Shown here in pieces: positions 25,964 to 35,369 of a stretch of DNA of 64,000 nucleotides. The stretch's first letter is position 1, and each line of letters starts with the position of its first letter. The translations under genes were made by a program, and so were the position numbers. The stretch is from the NCBI GenBank assembly GCA_947253655.1, contig CAMYAE010000002.1, positions 152,659 through 216,658 on the forward strand, in the 5' to 3' direction. This stretch comes from an uncultured Bacteroidales bacterium (GTDB taxonomy: Bacteria; Bacteroidota; Bacteroidia; Bacteroidales; UBA932). The notes under the pieces are model-generated. The model was not told where the DNA came from and ran no database searches. It saw only the letters and a program-made list of their open reading frames with translations.

Positions 25964-28414
25964 TTATTCTGGTACGGCTGTCCTGTGTATTGTAGTGCCG
26001 GCTTCTTTAATTATGTCGGCATCAGAGATGACAGCACCTTCGCCTATATAAACATCTTTAAGATTTGTACATCCGGTCAGTTCAAGATGTTTCAGCGTAG
26101 TTGCGGAGCCTGTTAAGTTGAGCATAACGAATTTTTCATCCGCATCCCCTGTGAATACAAGAGTTTCAAGTTTAAGGTTCTTAAGACCTTGACCAAGCCA
26201 GCCACCGTTTCCGTAGTTGTCAGCTTTGAGTGTCTTGAGGTTCTTTAAGCTCCAGAGATAGAACGGCTGCTCAAAGTTTAAAACGGCGAATTTATTATTG
26301 CTTATATCAAGATATGTGAGCATGCTGTTGTTCTCTATTTCTGCCGATTTCATCTCATTGTGTGACAGGTCGATGGATTTTACAGAACTTATTCCTTTGA
26401 TCCTTACCTTAGTAAGTTTGTTGTATGAGAAATTAACGGTCTGTATGGCTTTGAAGTCATAGCCGGAAGCATTTGACACTTTTGTCAGCTCGTTGTGTGA
26501 AAAGTCGATATTGACAAGAGCCGTGCAGGCTGTATAGTCTATAGAAGTAATTTTATTATTAGAAAGGTTTATGTCCGTGAGCGATTTCCATTTGCTCATG
26601 TCAACATCAGTAATCATATTATTTGATGCATCGAGATTCAGGAGCCCAGTAAACCATTGGAGGCCTTCAAGGGTGCTGATACCTTTGTCTTTCAGGTTCA
26701 TGACGGTCACTTTGGCTGCTTCTTCCTTAGTAAGTATGCCGTTTCCATCGGTGTCGTACTTGCGGGCTTCTTCTTTAAGTTTGGAGTCTGTAATCTTGTC
26801 AAGCACATTGAAATTAGGATCTTCTATATATGTTATCTTAACTTTAACATAATCGGAATTCTTCCATTTCCCGTCTTTTATTTCTTGCAATGACGGATTA
26901 AGATTCTGTATCTCCTGCCCTTCTGACAATATGATTTCTTCAAGATAAAGTAGACAGTCTCCATATTCGTCGTGGCGGCTTCTAATTTCCATATCTTTCA
27001 GCTTGAGGTTCTTGCTGACATCAATCTTGTGTACGCTCTGATGCATATAGAGATCGATCTTCTCAAGATTCGGCGAATTGACGAATGCGACATTCTTAAT
27101 CTGGCAATATTGATAACTGAATTTTACAAGTTCCGGAAGATTTGCGAAGTTGAGTTCTTTTACCTTGGAATTGTTCAGTCCGAGTGAAGTTATCTTAGAA
27201 TTGGCCGGAAGAGTGATGCTTTCGAGAGTTTTCATACCGGCATCGACTTGTTCGATATTTTTCAATGCGGACAGGTCGAGCGTTTTGAACTTGTTCCCGT
27301 ATATTGTAAGAATTTTCAGTTTTGTGCAGCTGCTTAGATCCAAGGATGTCAGATTATTGGAGAAAGCATATATTTCAGTCAGTTCCGGATTGTTGCCAAG
27401 CTTAATCTCTGCAATGTTTGCACATGTGCCGGTCCTGATGCTTTTGAGTGCCGTAAGTCCTTCAAGGTTCACTGATTTCACACTGAGACACCTTACGTTA
27501 ATGGACTCAAGTTTTTTGTTTTTACTCAAATCTATTGTCTCGACTGTGGATTTCGAACCTCCGGTAGTGGTAGACGTAATAAAAGAGAATTCTTTAAGGT
27601 TTTTAAGTCCTTCAATTCCTTTGAAAGAGGCTATCCCGTTGTTTTCCGGGGAAATAGCTCCTCCTTCGGAAATTGCCGAAGGCTCTTCATATTTTATAAC
27701 CTCAATTGCATCGACCTCTTCCTGTGAAAGTTCACCGTTATTGTCGGTATCGAAATTTTTGATTATGTACTTCTTGAAATTTTCGTCAGTGAAGGTGTCG
27801 TTGAACGGTGCACCTTTCTGGCTGATTGTAAGCTTCACTTTGTTTTTGCCACTTACAACGAAGTATTCCGCATTACGTGGAGAGGTATTTAAGTTAGGGT
27901 CTACGGTAAATGATACTTCGGTATTAGGAAGTCCCTCCGTAGAGCCTGGATGCACCCAATCGTATGTGCCCTCAAGAGCCCATTTGCGATCACTTGTTAC
28001 GAGAGTCGAAACTGTACCCCCTTTATAGCTTATTTCCGCATTTACCTTTGACAGGCTGATACTTTCGCCGGCAGCCATCTGTTTTACGGTTACCACGGCA
28101 TCTTTCGCTTCCGGGTAACTTAGAATAATGAATGCCTTACGCTCATCGGAAATGTTTACATCCAGTTTGAATGTAAGCTTATTGTCGGATATTTTGAAAT
28201 CTCTGACCCACGTCTGTTCCGCTTGGGCAGTCAGTTTTGCGTCAGATACACCGTTTTCGACAGTAACGCCGATGCTTCCGCTTTCTGCCGTGGCAGCTAC
28301 GGAAATCTCATTTGCAGACACATTGATGACAGGTGTCTTTACTTCGTTTTCTTTGGTACAGGCAACCCATAATAGAGATGCCGTTAATAGTACCGATGTT
28401 AGGATTCGTTTCAT
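25964..28414 (-). CDS. Lipoprotein with two BACON domains and duplicated EF-hand plus leucine-rich-repeat modules
   Basis: 816 residues from MKRILTSVLL; an in-frame ATG 19 codons upstream precedes the signal peptide and is rejected. Lipobox WVAC (Cys19). BACON-like domains at about 30-113 and 118-201 (VTVKQMAAG, LTISQKGAP ends). Then an EF-hand loop DTDNNGELSQEE (222-233) and a leucine-rich-repeat block (about 265-500), followed by a second EF-hand loop DTDGNGILTKEE (554-565) and a second LRR block (about 570-790, for example LNLDASNNMITDVDMS, INLSNNKITSIDYT). It is likely a surface lipoprotein that binds protein or glycan. No catalytic motif seen. It follows the four-repeat lipoprotein by 60 bases. 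Confidence 0.85.
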   Translation of the reverse strand: MKRILTSVLLTASLLWVACTKENEVKTPVINVSANEISVAATAESGSIGVTVENGVSDAKLTAQAEQTWVRDFKISDNKLTFKLDVNISDERKAFIILSYPEAKDAVVTVKQMAAGESISLSKVNAEISYKGGTVSTLVTSDRKWALEGTYDWVHPGSTEGLPNTEVSFTVDPNLNTSPRNAEYFVVSGKNKVKLTISQKGAPFNDTFTDENFKKYIIKNFDTDNNGELSQEEVDAIEVIKYEEPSAISEGGAISPENNGIASFKGIEGLKNLKEFSFITSTTTGGSKSTVETIDLSKNKKLESINVRCLSVKSVNLEGLTALKSIRTGTCANIAEIKLGNNPELTEIYAFSNNLTSLDLSSCTKLKILTIYGNKFKTLDLSALKNIEQVDAGMKTLESITLPANSKITSLGLNNSKVKELNFANLPELVKFSYQYCQIKNVAFVNSPNLEKIDLYMHQSVHKIDVSKNLKLKDMEIRSRHDEYGDCLLYLEEIILSEGQEIQNLNPSLQEIKDGKWKNSDYVKVKITYIEDPNFNVLDKITDSKLKEEARKYDTDGNGILTKEEAAKVTVMNLKDKGISTLEGLQWFTGLLNLDASNNMITDVDMSKWKSLTDINLSNNKITSIDYTACTALVNIDFSHNELTKVSNASGYDFKAIQTVNFSYNKLTKVRIKGISSVKSIDLSHNEMKSAEIENNSMLTYLDISNNKFAVLNFEQPFYLWSLKNLKTLKADNYGNGGWLGQGLKNLKLETLVFTGDADEKFVMLNLTGSATTLKHLELTGCTNLKDVYIGEGAVISDADIIKEAGTTIHRTAVPE

Positions 28415-28474
28415 TTTATAATTGTTTTTAATAAGGTTCAAAAATCCGGTATCTTTTGCAAGAAACCGCAACTG

Positions 28475-30946
28475 TTATTTTTTGCGAGCCTTGAATATCG
28501 GCTCCATACGGACGTCTGTCTTAGGAGCGGACAGAATCGTAGATCTCAGCCCGCCTTCCGACCAGAAATCGTATGCCGGAGTAGGGGTAATGTCGAACCA
28601 GTCTTTTTTCTCGGCTTCGGTCTTGCGCGGAAGGAAGTATTTACAGTGGAATTTGCCGTAATTCCCATTCTCTCCTTCGGCATAGTAGTAGAAAGCCCAA
28701 GGAACGGTGCTGCACACATTGCCGTTGTCGTCTGTCCAAGGACGGTTCTCTTCGTATGGAGTTTTCCAGAATGGAGCTATCCAACCTTCTTTTGCCGGAT
28801 AGTAGATATTGTTACCGAATACGTTCTCCATTTGCACGAGCCGTGTAACATAATCTATACCTCCGTCTTTCTTGAAATGGCTGATAGGCTGCCACATTCC
28901 TGCATACCATTTTTTGCAGTCCCCGGTTGTTTTGAATTTAACATACAGAACAGACCTTTCTTGGTAATTGTGCCATTTCTTTTCGTCAAGTTTTGCAAGT
29001 TCGGCACCGTCGAAAAGTTCGAATTTCTCAAGTTCTATATCTACATCTGCCTTTCCGAATGGGATTTCAGGCGCTTTGAACTTGAATTCGTAGAATCTGG
29101 TCGTATTGCTTCCGGCATAACCGCAGATAAGCAGAGAGTAATCCGTATTGGACATCACTCTCGCTCCTTTGATAGTAGATGTTTTTATTCTCGAAGCATA
29201 GTCTATAGCGAAAGAACCGTCTTCTGCATAGTATTCTTCTATTGCTGTCATAACAGCTTTGTCTTCAAGAGTTCCGTCCGGTTTGCGGTAACCGTTATTG
29301 TCAAGCTCCGATGTGGCGATTAGGAAAGGAAGGTATCTTTCATCGTCTTTGCTCGGCGTAACTGTGTATGTTATATTGTTCCACCTTATTTCATCGAAGG
29401 TTACATTAAACGTCATGTCGGATTGGCTGGCATCATTGCTGTGCAGTTCGGCAGTAGCCACTTTTGTGGTACGTTTACCGTCAGGACCGACACCGAATAC
29501 GAATATTACGTAGTCCTTGTCCGGCCTTACAACCCATCCAAGGTCTTTGTTGGCCCAGGACTCCGTTGTTCCGGTCTTGCACTCACCAGTATTTGCCCAT
29601 GTCTCTCCGTTGCCTCTGTCATTTATTCTTTTTGTCTCCATGTTTATGACTCTTTGGGCAAATTGGTCATTCGTGTAGCCCTCCGTAAGATATTTGTGCA
29701 CGGGAGCTATATAGTACCTCGTGTCATTATTTGAAGGCGTTACTCTGAACTTGAAGTCCTGCTGCTTTATCTCAAGGGTCTCTATCTTGAATGTGCAGTT
29801 ATCCGTAATCTCCATGGCCGGTGTCTTGAATGTCGTTACCTCAACCGGCTCGGTGATAGGGGAACAATGAAGATCCATTCCCCATGCAACTATGTGGTAC
29901 GTAGTACCTTCCCAGAGGTTGCTCAATTTAGAGTTGTTCTTGCCTTTCTGGAGCATTGCAGTTATAGAAGCTCCGGAATTCACCCTTGACTTTATGTTTT
30001 TCACCATATTGGCCATCACCGCATATATGTCATTGCCCAATTCTTCGTATTGGAAATCGGATACGTATGTCCAGAAATAATATTCATCATTATTTGAAGG
30101 AGTCATTACGATGTCGGCATTATATGAACCGATGTTCGATACGGTTGCTTCGAATTTCATATTAACCATGTTCAGAGGCAAGGTCGTGAATTGCTTTAAT
30201 ACAACAGGACTTGTCCGCACTCCTTCTGTGGTCATACCGAAGCATATTAGATAATAGTCGGTGTTGTATGTTAGCGGAGAGGTATTCCCATACGGCATTT
30301 CCGTTTTCTCTGCCGAAGAGGTTACCTTATATAGTCCGCCCATGCGGCTCAGCCATTCTGAAATTGTCATATTGACCTCTGCTGCCGATTTCTTGATATA
30401 TTCAAGTTCGTTTTGATAGACAGCTTCTCCAAACTCCATGCTGCCGTATTCGTGGGTTTCCAGCACTAAGGATTCATCCACGGACGACTTGTTCAGAACA
30501 ATATAATAGTAGTTGCCCGGAGCCTTTGAAGCGTTCGGGGTTATATTTGCAATACAGGTATATGAGGTTATATTGTTTACGTCTATAGAAAAATAAGGGC
30601 TGTCAAAAGCACTCTGTATTACAGTAGCCGCAACATCTTTCTGTCCGGGAACACTGAAAGTAAAAGTAGCAAGCCTTGCATCGCCAAAGTTGTTGCCGGC
30701 ATTGAATCTCACGGAGTTGGGTTCTACATTGATATCAGAGACCCAGTCCGCATCGCAAGAAACCTTAATTTCTCGGTATTCAGAAGAATTGCCGTATTCG
30801 AAAGGGAGCCGGTATGTTCCTTTCAATGCTTCTATCTCTGCCGGTTTTACAGTAATTGTATCCGGCTTGCCCTCATTCGTGCCTTTGCAGGCAATAGCCA
30901 AGATTGCCGTAGCGGCGAATATTATGAAGTTGTTAAATTTTTTCAT
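28475..30946 (-). CDS. Large surface lipoprotein with BACON-like domain and four repeated domains
   Basis: 823 residues from MKKFNNFIIF. A longer in-frame start at 31066 is rejected because it runs 40 codons back into the previous gene and hides the signal peptide. Lipobox AIAC (Cys20); BACON-like domain about 30-113. Four repeats follow at about 118-257, 263-375, 383-502 and 510-626; the last three share a (V/M)TPSxxDxxYY-type core (TPSNNDEYY, TPSNNDTRYY, TPSKDDERY). About 200 unrecognised C-terminal residues, rich in Trp and Lys, follow. Function unknown; the repeats look like fibronectin III-like beta-sandwiches. Probably an accessory binding protein of the SusC/SusD pair. Confidence 0.8.
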   Translation of the reverse strand: MKKFNNFIIFAATAILAIACKGTNEGKPDTITVKPAEIEALKGTYRLPFEYGNSSEYREIKVSCDADWVSDINVEPNSVRFNAGNNFGDARLATFTFSVPGQKDVAATVIQSAFDSPYFSIDVNNITSYTCIANITPNASKAPGNYYYIVLNKSSVDESLVLETHEYGSMEFGEAVYQNELEYIKKSAAEVNMTISEWLSRMGGLYKVTSSAEKTEMPYGNTSPLTYNTDYYLICFGMTTEGVRTSPVVLKQFTTLPLNMVNMKFEATVSNIGSYNADIVMTPSNNDEYYFWTYVSDFQYEELGNDIYAVMANMVKNIKSRVNSGASITAMLQKGKNNSKLSNLWEGTTYHIVAWGMDLHCSPITEPVEVTTFKTPAMEITDNCTFKIETLEIKQQDFKFRVTPSNNDTRYYIAPVHKYLTEGYTNDQFAQRVINMETKRINDRGNGETWANTGECKTGTTESWANKDLGWVVRPDKDYVIFVFGVGPDGKRTTKVATAELHSNDASQSDMTFNVTFDEIRWNNITYTVTPSKDDERYLPFLIATSELDNNGYRKPDGTLEDKAVMTAIEEYYAEDGSFAIDYASRIKTSTIKGARVMSNTDYSLLICGYAGSNTTRFYEFKFKAPEIPFGKADVDIELEKFELFDGAELAKLDEKKWHNYQERSVLYVKFKTTGDCKKWYAGMWQPISHFKKDGGIDYVTRLVQMENVFGNNIYYPAKEGWIAPFWKTPYEENRPWTDDNGNVCSTVPWAFYYYAEGENGNYGKFHCKYFLPRKTEAEKKDWFDITPTPAYDFWSEGGLRSTILSAPKTDVRMEPIFKARKK

Positions 30947-30965
30947 ATCGAAAAGAGATTTTTTA

Positions 30966-31844
30966 TTAGTTATACTGATATTTGGCAGGTTCGCCGAATT
31001 GTGCCGATATTGCATTGACAACCTTGAAGTTACCGTCCTCTCCGGCACAAGACACATAGGCCACATACTTGCAGTTGCTCTTCACAATATTTTTATCAAG
31101 ACTGAATGAGAACGTGATTTCACCGCTTTCCCCTTTTTTCAGAATATTATCCAGACGGGTTCCGGCAAAATTCTTCTGGCTGCAGCCTTCTATCATCCTT
31201 ATGCAATCGTTATGAATGTTATAGGACGGATCAGGAGCATTGGCCTGCTCGGCTTTTATGCCGTCTTCAAGCACGAGGATTCCAACATAATAGTCGGTAG
31301 CCTTTTCCGCTCCGGATTTTACTCCTGCCTTGATTGTAACATTCCCGTCCTTGATAACAGAGGCCGTACAGATTCCTGCAATTGCTGGATTCCTTTTAAT
31401 CTGAATATCAAGTTGGGTTTGAAGACTATTTGCATCCGGCAGGGAAGTAAGCCCGTTCGCCCATTCCTTGCGCAGGTCAAATATAAGTGTCGGATAACTC
31501 TTTATCCCCATAACGCTTGGCAAGCTGGAATTAAGGTAGGCAGGATCTCCGTCTTTTTTGAAAGTATGTGCAATTGTAAGGATGGTTGATTCTTTATATG
31601 CCGAATTGCTTATAACTTTACGTAATATCTTTGTCATATCAGGACAGAATGGGCATCCGGCACCTGTAAAGTCTGTAATGAGGACCTTTTTCCGGAAGTC
31701 CGTACTGCCGGGGTAAGGATCTTGCGGAAGCGAAATTTCCTCTGTCGAAGGCTTTCCGCCGTTGTCAGAAGCCGGCTGCTTGCCGCACGATATCATAGCC
31801 GCAATGATTACGGCTGCCGACAATAATTTGCAAGTCTTTTTCAT
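30966..31844 (-). CDS. Omp28-related lipoprotein with thioredoxin-like CPFC motif
   Basis: 292 residues. Lipobox MISC (Cys20). A thioredoxin-like region starts near 50 (KVLITDFTGAGCPFCPDMTKIL) with CPFC at 64-67, then YPTLIFDLRKEW, and a C-terminal beta domain (about 165-292). This architecture is that of Omp28-related proteins, first described as a Porphyromonas surface antigen. Whether it is redox-active is unknown, but both cysteines are present. Sits mid-cluster, 19-21 bases from its neighbours on both sides. Confidence 0.85.
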   Translation of the reverse strand: MKKTCKLLSAAVIIAAMISCGKQPASDNGGKPSTEEISLPQDPYPGSTDFRKKVLITDFTGAGCPFCPDMTKILRKVISNSAYKESTILTIAHTFKKDGDPAYLNSSLPSVMGIKSYPTLIFDLRKEWANGLTSLPDANSLQTQLDIQIKRNPAIAGICTASVIKDGNVTIKAGVKSGAEKATDYYVGILVLEDGIKAEQANAPDPSYNIHNDCIRMIEGCSQKNFAGTRLDNILKKGESGEITFSFSLDKNIVKSNCKYVAYVSCAGEDGNFKVVNAISAQFGEPAKYQYN

Positions 31845-31865
31845 AATATTATAAATATTTTACTG

Positions 31866-32807
31866 TTATTCAAGTTTTTCTCCTATATATTCCAGGGGCG
31901 TACCGTTCGGTACAGCATCAAAATAGCCTGTTTTCTTTTTACTCTTCTTGTCATGGATTGCGTATCTGAAAGCAGATATGCTGATAAGTTGTCCCGACGA
32001 ATTGAGGTAGCATTCTATCGGGTTGTCTCCGTCCCCTCCACTCCAGAACGCAAGACTGCTTTTTTGGTCGTAATCTATGAACATCGTTCCGAAAGCCGTG
32101 ACGTCTTCGTATAGGTTTTCCTGGCTGTCAACTATTTTACCGTCAAAAACCAAGATCATTTTTTCGTAATCTACCGTGCCGAGCAAGTAAGGACCGAAAG
32201 CTTTGCCTTTATCCACAAAGTTGAACCAGTTGGCTAATGCGAGGTATTTGTTAGGATTCTTGGACCATTTCTTTATTCTAATAGGAAAAGGAGTACCGGT
32301 GTTCGGATTCTCGACATCTCTGTATTTGATGCCCTTCACCATATAATAGCCCTCGCGGACACTTACTCCCGGTGCTGCTCCGGGGATATTAATCAGTAGG
32401 GTGTCTATTTTGCTGAACCGCCCTTCTGAGTTCATGGCTGCCGAAAAGACCTGATAGTTTTCACTATATGTGCAGCGTGTCTTTATCTGCCGTGTTGCAG
32501 ACGAGTTGTTAGCTACCGAAAAGAATCCCGAATTGATTCCGCGCGTCGAGCACTTTCCGTTCACTATGTCGTATGCACTCGGTGCTTCGTTGTCCTTGCC
32601 CTCTAATATAACAAATCCGTAGAACATAGCGTCCGATGAGTGTAACAAGGTGATTGAGAAATCGTTGTATTGTTTCTTGATTACTTTGGCCTCAATACTC
32701 GGCGCAGGTTTATTTTTGTTGATTTCGCTTACTATTCCGCTGTCTTTGCAAGAAGACACCATAAGCAGGACAGCCGCTATAAGATTGAATCCTAAAAATT
32801 TATTCAT
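31866..32807 (-). CDS. Lipoprotein of unknown function in the SusC/SusD cluster
   Basis: 313 residues. Signal with lipobox VSSC (Cys20). The N-terminal part (PAPSIEAKVIKKQYNDFSITLLHSSDAM) looks like a fibronectin-type beta-sandwich that ends near residue 130; the C-terminal part (about 145-313) has alternating beta-strand pattern (YYMVKGIKYRDV, YLLGTVDYEKMILVFDG, IECYLNSSGQLISIS). I do not recognise the family. It lies 10 and 21 bases from neighbours, so it is in the same transcript. Confidence 0.75.
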   Translation of the reverse strand: MNKFLGFNLIAAVLLMVSSCKDSGIVSEINKNKPAPSIEAKVIKKQYNDFSITLLHSSDAMFYGFVILEGKDNEAPSAYDIVNGKCSTRGINSGFFSVANNSSATRQIKTRCTYSENYQVFSAAMNSEGRFSKIDTLLINIPGAAPGVSVREGYYMVKGIKYRDVENPNTGTPFPIRIKKWSKNPNKYLALANWFNFVDKGKAFGPYLLGTVDYEKMILVFDGKIVDSQENLYEDVTAFGTMFIDYDQKSSLAFWSGGDGDNPIECYLNSSGQLISISAFRYAIHDKKSKKKTGYFDAVPNGTPLEYIGEKLE

Positions 32808-32817
32808 ATCCGTAATG

Positions 32818-33819
32818 TCATTTCTTTTTTGTCATAATAATATTGGTGTACATATTGTCCACGACATATCCTGTGACTTCATTGTCTGCGGCTATGGCAG
32901 CTCCTAACATCGCCGAGTCATCAAAAGTTATCGTGTCGTACTCCTTGTTCCATGTAGCTTTGAGATAGCCGTCCATGATAAAATTGCGGGAGTCCGGGTC
33001 GAATGATGCTGCTATCGAGCGACATACATCATAATGGGAACTCCAATCGAACTTGTAGTTGATATCGGTGGTCATGACCGTGCCAAGTACTATGTGCAGT
33101 TCGTTTCCCTTGCCCATATCTATATACCATACCGGTTGCCTTTTCATTTCACTGTCCGGATAAAGACTCTGCATATAGGCAAAGCCCCAGCAGACAAGCT
33201 TGTTGCCTTTGTTCCGTTCAATTTCTTCTTGTGTAAAGCCTCCGCTGATATTTACTTCGAATGCGTAGGAATCAATACCTCCGTTCTCTTCATTAGGAAG
33301 TACGCCGTTAGCTGTGAACAGCCAATCTCCTTGGAGCTTTTCGTATGCGACAGCTGGATCTGCGAAGAACTCATCGTCTTCTATTGTTATTACAGTGGAG
33401 CTACGGCCAAGCGACGCTCCGTCGGAATTTACTATATTCAAAATGAAACGCCTTGTCTGCGAATCGACTTTATCGTTGTCCTCAACCTTGAATTCCACAT
33501 AAGCTGTCATTGTAGAATCCCCTATAGAAAGCCCTTCAAGTTGGGTGAACCTAACGGTCTCATGCAGGTTGTCGATACCTTCGAGAGCAGTGGCTCTGAC
33601 ATCGAAGTGGATAGGATATTTTCTGTTTTGTCCGTCCACCTTGACGGGAATTCTAAAATATCCTTTCATATTGCCATATACCACATCTTCCTGAACGGTG
33701 TAATTAGGTGCTTCAAATCCGATCACCGCATCACTGTCGCTCCTAAAATCTCCGTTTTCACAGGACAGGGCGATGAGCGTAGACATAATAGCTATGATTA
33801 TATATCTGAGTATTTTCAT
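32818..33819 (-). CDS. Lipoprotein with Calx-beta-like domain
   Basis: 333 residues. Lipobox IALSC (Cys20). Residues about 30-150 resemble a Calx-beta/DUF4843-type sandwich: TMTAYVEFKVEDNDKVDS, RFILNIVNSDGA and the calcium-binding-like VITIEDDE at its end. Residues about 160-333 are an unrecognised beta-rich domain (LQGDWLFTANG, GYLKATWNKEYDTITF) of lipocalin-like appearance. Such lipoproteins often follow SusD in peptide- or glycan-uptake loci and help hold substrate at the surface. It starts 17 bases after the SusD stop. Confidence 0.75.
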   Translation of the reverse strand: MKILRYIIIAIMSTLIALSCENGDFRSDSDAVIGFEAPNYTVQEDVVYGNMKGYFRIPVKVDGQNRKYPIHFDVRATALEGIDNLHETVRFTQLEGLSIGDSTMTAYVEFKVEDNDKVDSQTRRFILNIVNSDGASLGRSSTVITIEDDEFFADPAVAYEKLQGDWLFTANGVLPNEENGGIDSYAFEVNISGGFTQEEIERNKGNKLVCWGFAYMQSLYPDSEMKRQPVWYIDMGKGNELHIVLGTVMTTDINYKFDWSSHYDVCRSIAASFDPDSRNFIMDGYLKATWNKEYDTITFDDSAMLGAAIAADNEVTGYVVDNMYTNIIMTKKK

Positions 33820-33836
33820 TTCTTAATTATGCTTTA

Positions 33837-35348
33837 TCAGTTTTTGTAGCCTTCGTTCTGAATTATTTTGCCGTTGGCCTCATCCTCTCCTATTGGAATA
33901 GGCCACACGAACATAGGGTCGTCCGCCTTCCTTGAAGCACCAGCATAATTTTCTCCCTGCATTATTACAGAAGGAGAGCCCAAGCTCCTTGTAAAGCCCT
34001 CGTGCCAGCGTTTCAGGTCGTTAAGACGGAAGCCCTCGCAGAAAAGTTCGCGGATACGCTCCTTCTTAATCTCTTCCATAAGCCTTGGACCTGAGTATTC
34101 TATCCTCGTCCATTTGGCTATTCTTGCTTCTCGCAAGTCGTTCAGGTATTTGGAAGATAGCGTATTGTCGTTTTGCATTGCATAAGCTTCTGCCGCAATC
34201 AGGTACATCTCCGCAATCCTGAACACCTTAGGCTTGTTTACATAACTCGATGCCGACTGAGCATTGAGTTCCGGATTGCCAGGATACTTTATCATCAAAG
34301 TCACTTCTCCTATCACCGGTGTGGTTATCCTTCTTTTTTCAAACCATGCATCGTACCTTATATCCCGTTTCTGGTCATAAAGGTCAAGTATTTTGTCTTC
34401 TGGCACATATTGAGGGTTATCTTTCCCTTCTTTTCCCGAATTGTTGTAAATGAAATATTTGAAAGAATTGCCGAGATCGGTAGGATTCTTCATTTGTACC
34501 TGCCACAAAGCTTCTGAAAGGTTGTCGTGTATCCAGCCTTCGGCAAATGCCGTTTTGTCCTTGACGAGAGGATACCTTTTGCCATTGATAAGCTCTTCCG
34601 CAACTGTGCCGGCTGTCTTATAATCTTCCATTGTAAGAGCCACTCTTGCTTTCAAAGCTTTCAGAATATCGGTGTTGAGGTAAATTCTTTTCGTCGCTTC
34701 GCTCTTGAAATCGTCAGGCAGAGACTTTTCTGCCCGTTCGATATCGTCGCATATCTGCTCAAACGTCTCTTTCAGAGAATTTCTCGCCGGAAAGTCCTCC
34801 TTATTGGTCGTAGGTATCCATTTTGTCACAATCGGCACACCGAGCGTCTCCGATGCCGTCTCAGGATCATAGTCCTTGCAGAAATATTGTGCAAGGTTAA
34901 AGTACAGGAAGGCTCTCATAAAACAGCCCTCTCCGTAATATTTCGCTGCTGTCTTACGCTCCGCCTGAGTAAGAGAAGCATCGTTCATAAACTTCTCGGC
35001 TCCTTCAATCATTTTGTTGATATTGGCGATGTAGGCGTAGAGTCCGAACCATACTATTCCGGGCATTTCGCTTGACGGGGTCACATGATAGTGATAGAAT
35101 TCTCCATCGAAATTACCGAAATTCTTTACAGCGTGGAAAAGGTCGGTTTGCAGTTCCGTTGTGTAAACGAATCCGCCTGTCGTCAGATATTTCATCGAGG
35201 CATAGCATCCATTGCGCCATTTTCCGCAGTCCTCCAAGGATTGCATCGATACTCCTGTGCTTATGGATGAGTCCGGAAACAAATTGAGATTGCAGGATAT
35301 TGTCATTGTCCCTGCGAGAAGGAGTGCTATGTATCTTGTCTTATTCAT
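33837..35348 (-). CDS. SusD/RagB-family surface substrate-binding lipoprotein
   Basis: 503 residues from MNKTRYIALLLAG. An ATG five codons upstream (35363) is also possible; the inner start is preferred for its AGGAAA and clean signal peptide. Lipobox TISC. Helical TPR-like pattern with the family C-terminus: FRIAEMYLIAAEAYAMQND, LNDLREARI, IKKERIRELFCEGFRLNDLKRW, then DPMFVWPIPIGEDEANGKIIQNEGY. SusD-like proteins cap SusC-like transporters and bind the substrate. The nearby subtilases suggest peptides, as in the RagAB system, rather than glycan. Confidence 0.96.
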   Translation of the reverse strand: MNKTRYIALLLAGTMTISCNLNLFPDSSISTGVSMQSLEDCGKWRNGCYASMKYLTTGGFVYTTELQTDLFHAVKNFGNFDGEFYHYHVTPSSEMPGIVWFGLYAYIANINKMIEGAEKFMNDASLTQAERKTAAKYYGEGCFMRAFLYFNLAQYFCKDYDPETASETLGVPIVTKWIPTTNKEDFPARNSLKETFEQICDDIERAEKSLPDDFKSEATKRIYLNTDILKALKARVALTMEDYKTAGTVAEELINGKRYPLVKDKTAFAEGWIHDNLSEALWQVQMKNPTDLGNSFKYFIYNNSGKEGKDNPQYVPEDKILDLYDQKRDIRYDAWFEKRRITTPVIGEVTLMIKYPGNPELNAQSASSYVNKPKVFRIAEMYLIAAEAYAMQNDNTLSSKYLNDLREARIAKWTRIEYSGPRLMEEIKKERIRELFCEGFRLNDLKRWHEGFTRSLGSPSVIMQGENYAGASRKADDPMFVWPIPIGEDEANGKIIQNEGYKN

Positions 35349-35369
35349 TTTAATTTTCCTCATAATCAG

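Noticed and set aside
27150..28028. 292-residue plus-strand open frame
   Set aside because: Antisense to the BACON/LRR lipoprotein, low-complexity Ser/Leu-rich translation, no start signals.
28415..28471. Upstream start extending the LRR lipoprotein
   Set aside because: Adds 19 residues before a normal lipoprotein signal; the start at 28414 is preferred.
30947..31066. Upstream start extending the four-repeat lipoprotein
   Set aside because: It would overlap the Omp28-like gene and bury the signal peptide; the start at 30946 gives a clean lipobox.
33034..33849. 271-residue plus-strand open frame
   Set aside because: Antisense to the Calx-beta-like lipoprotein; no domain or signal.
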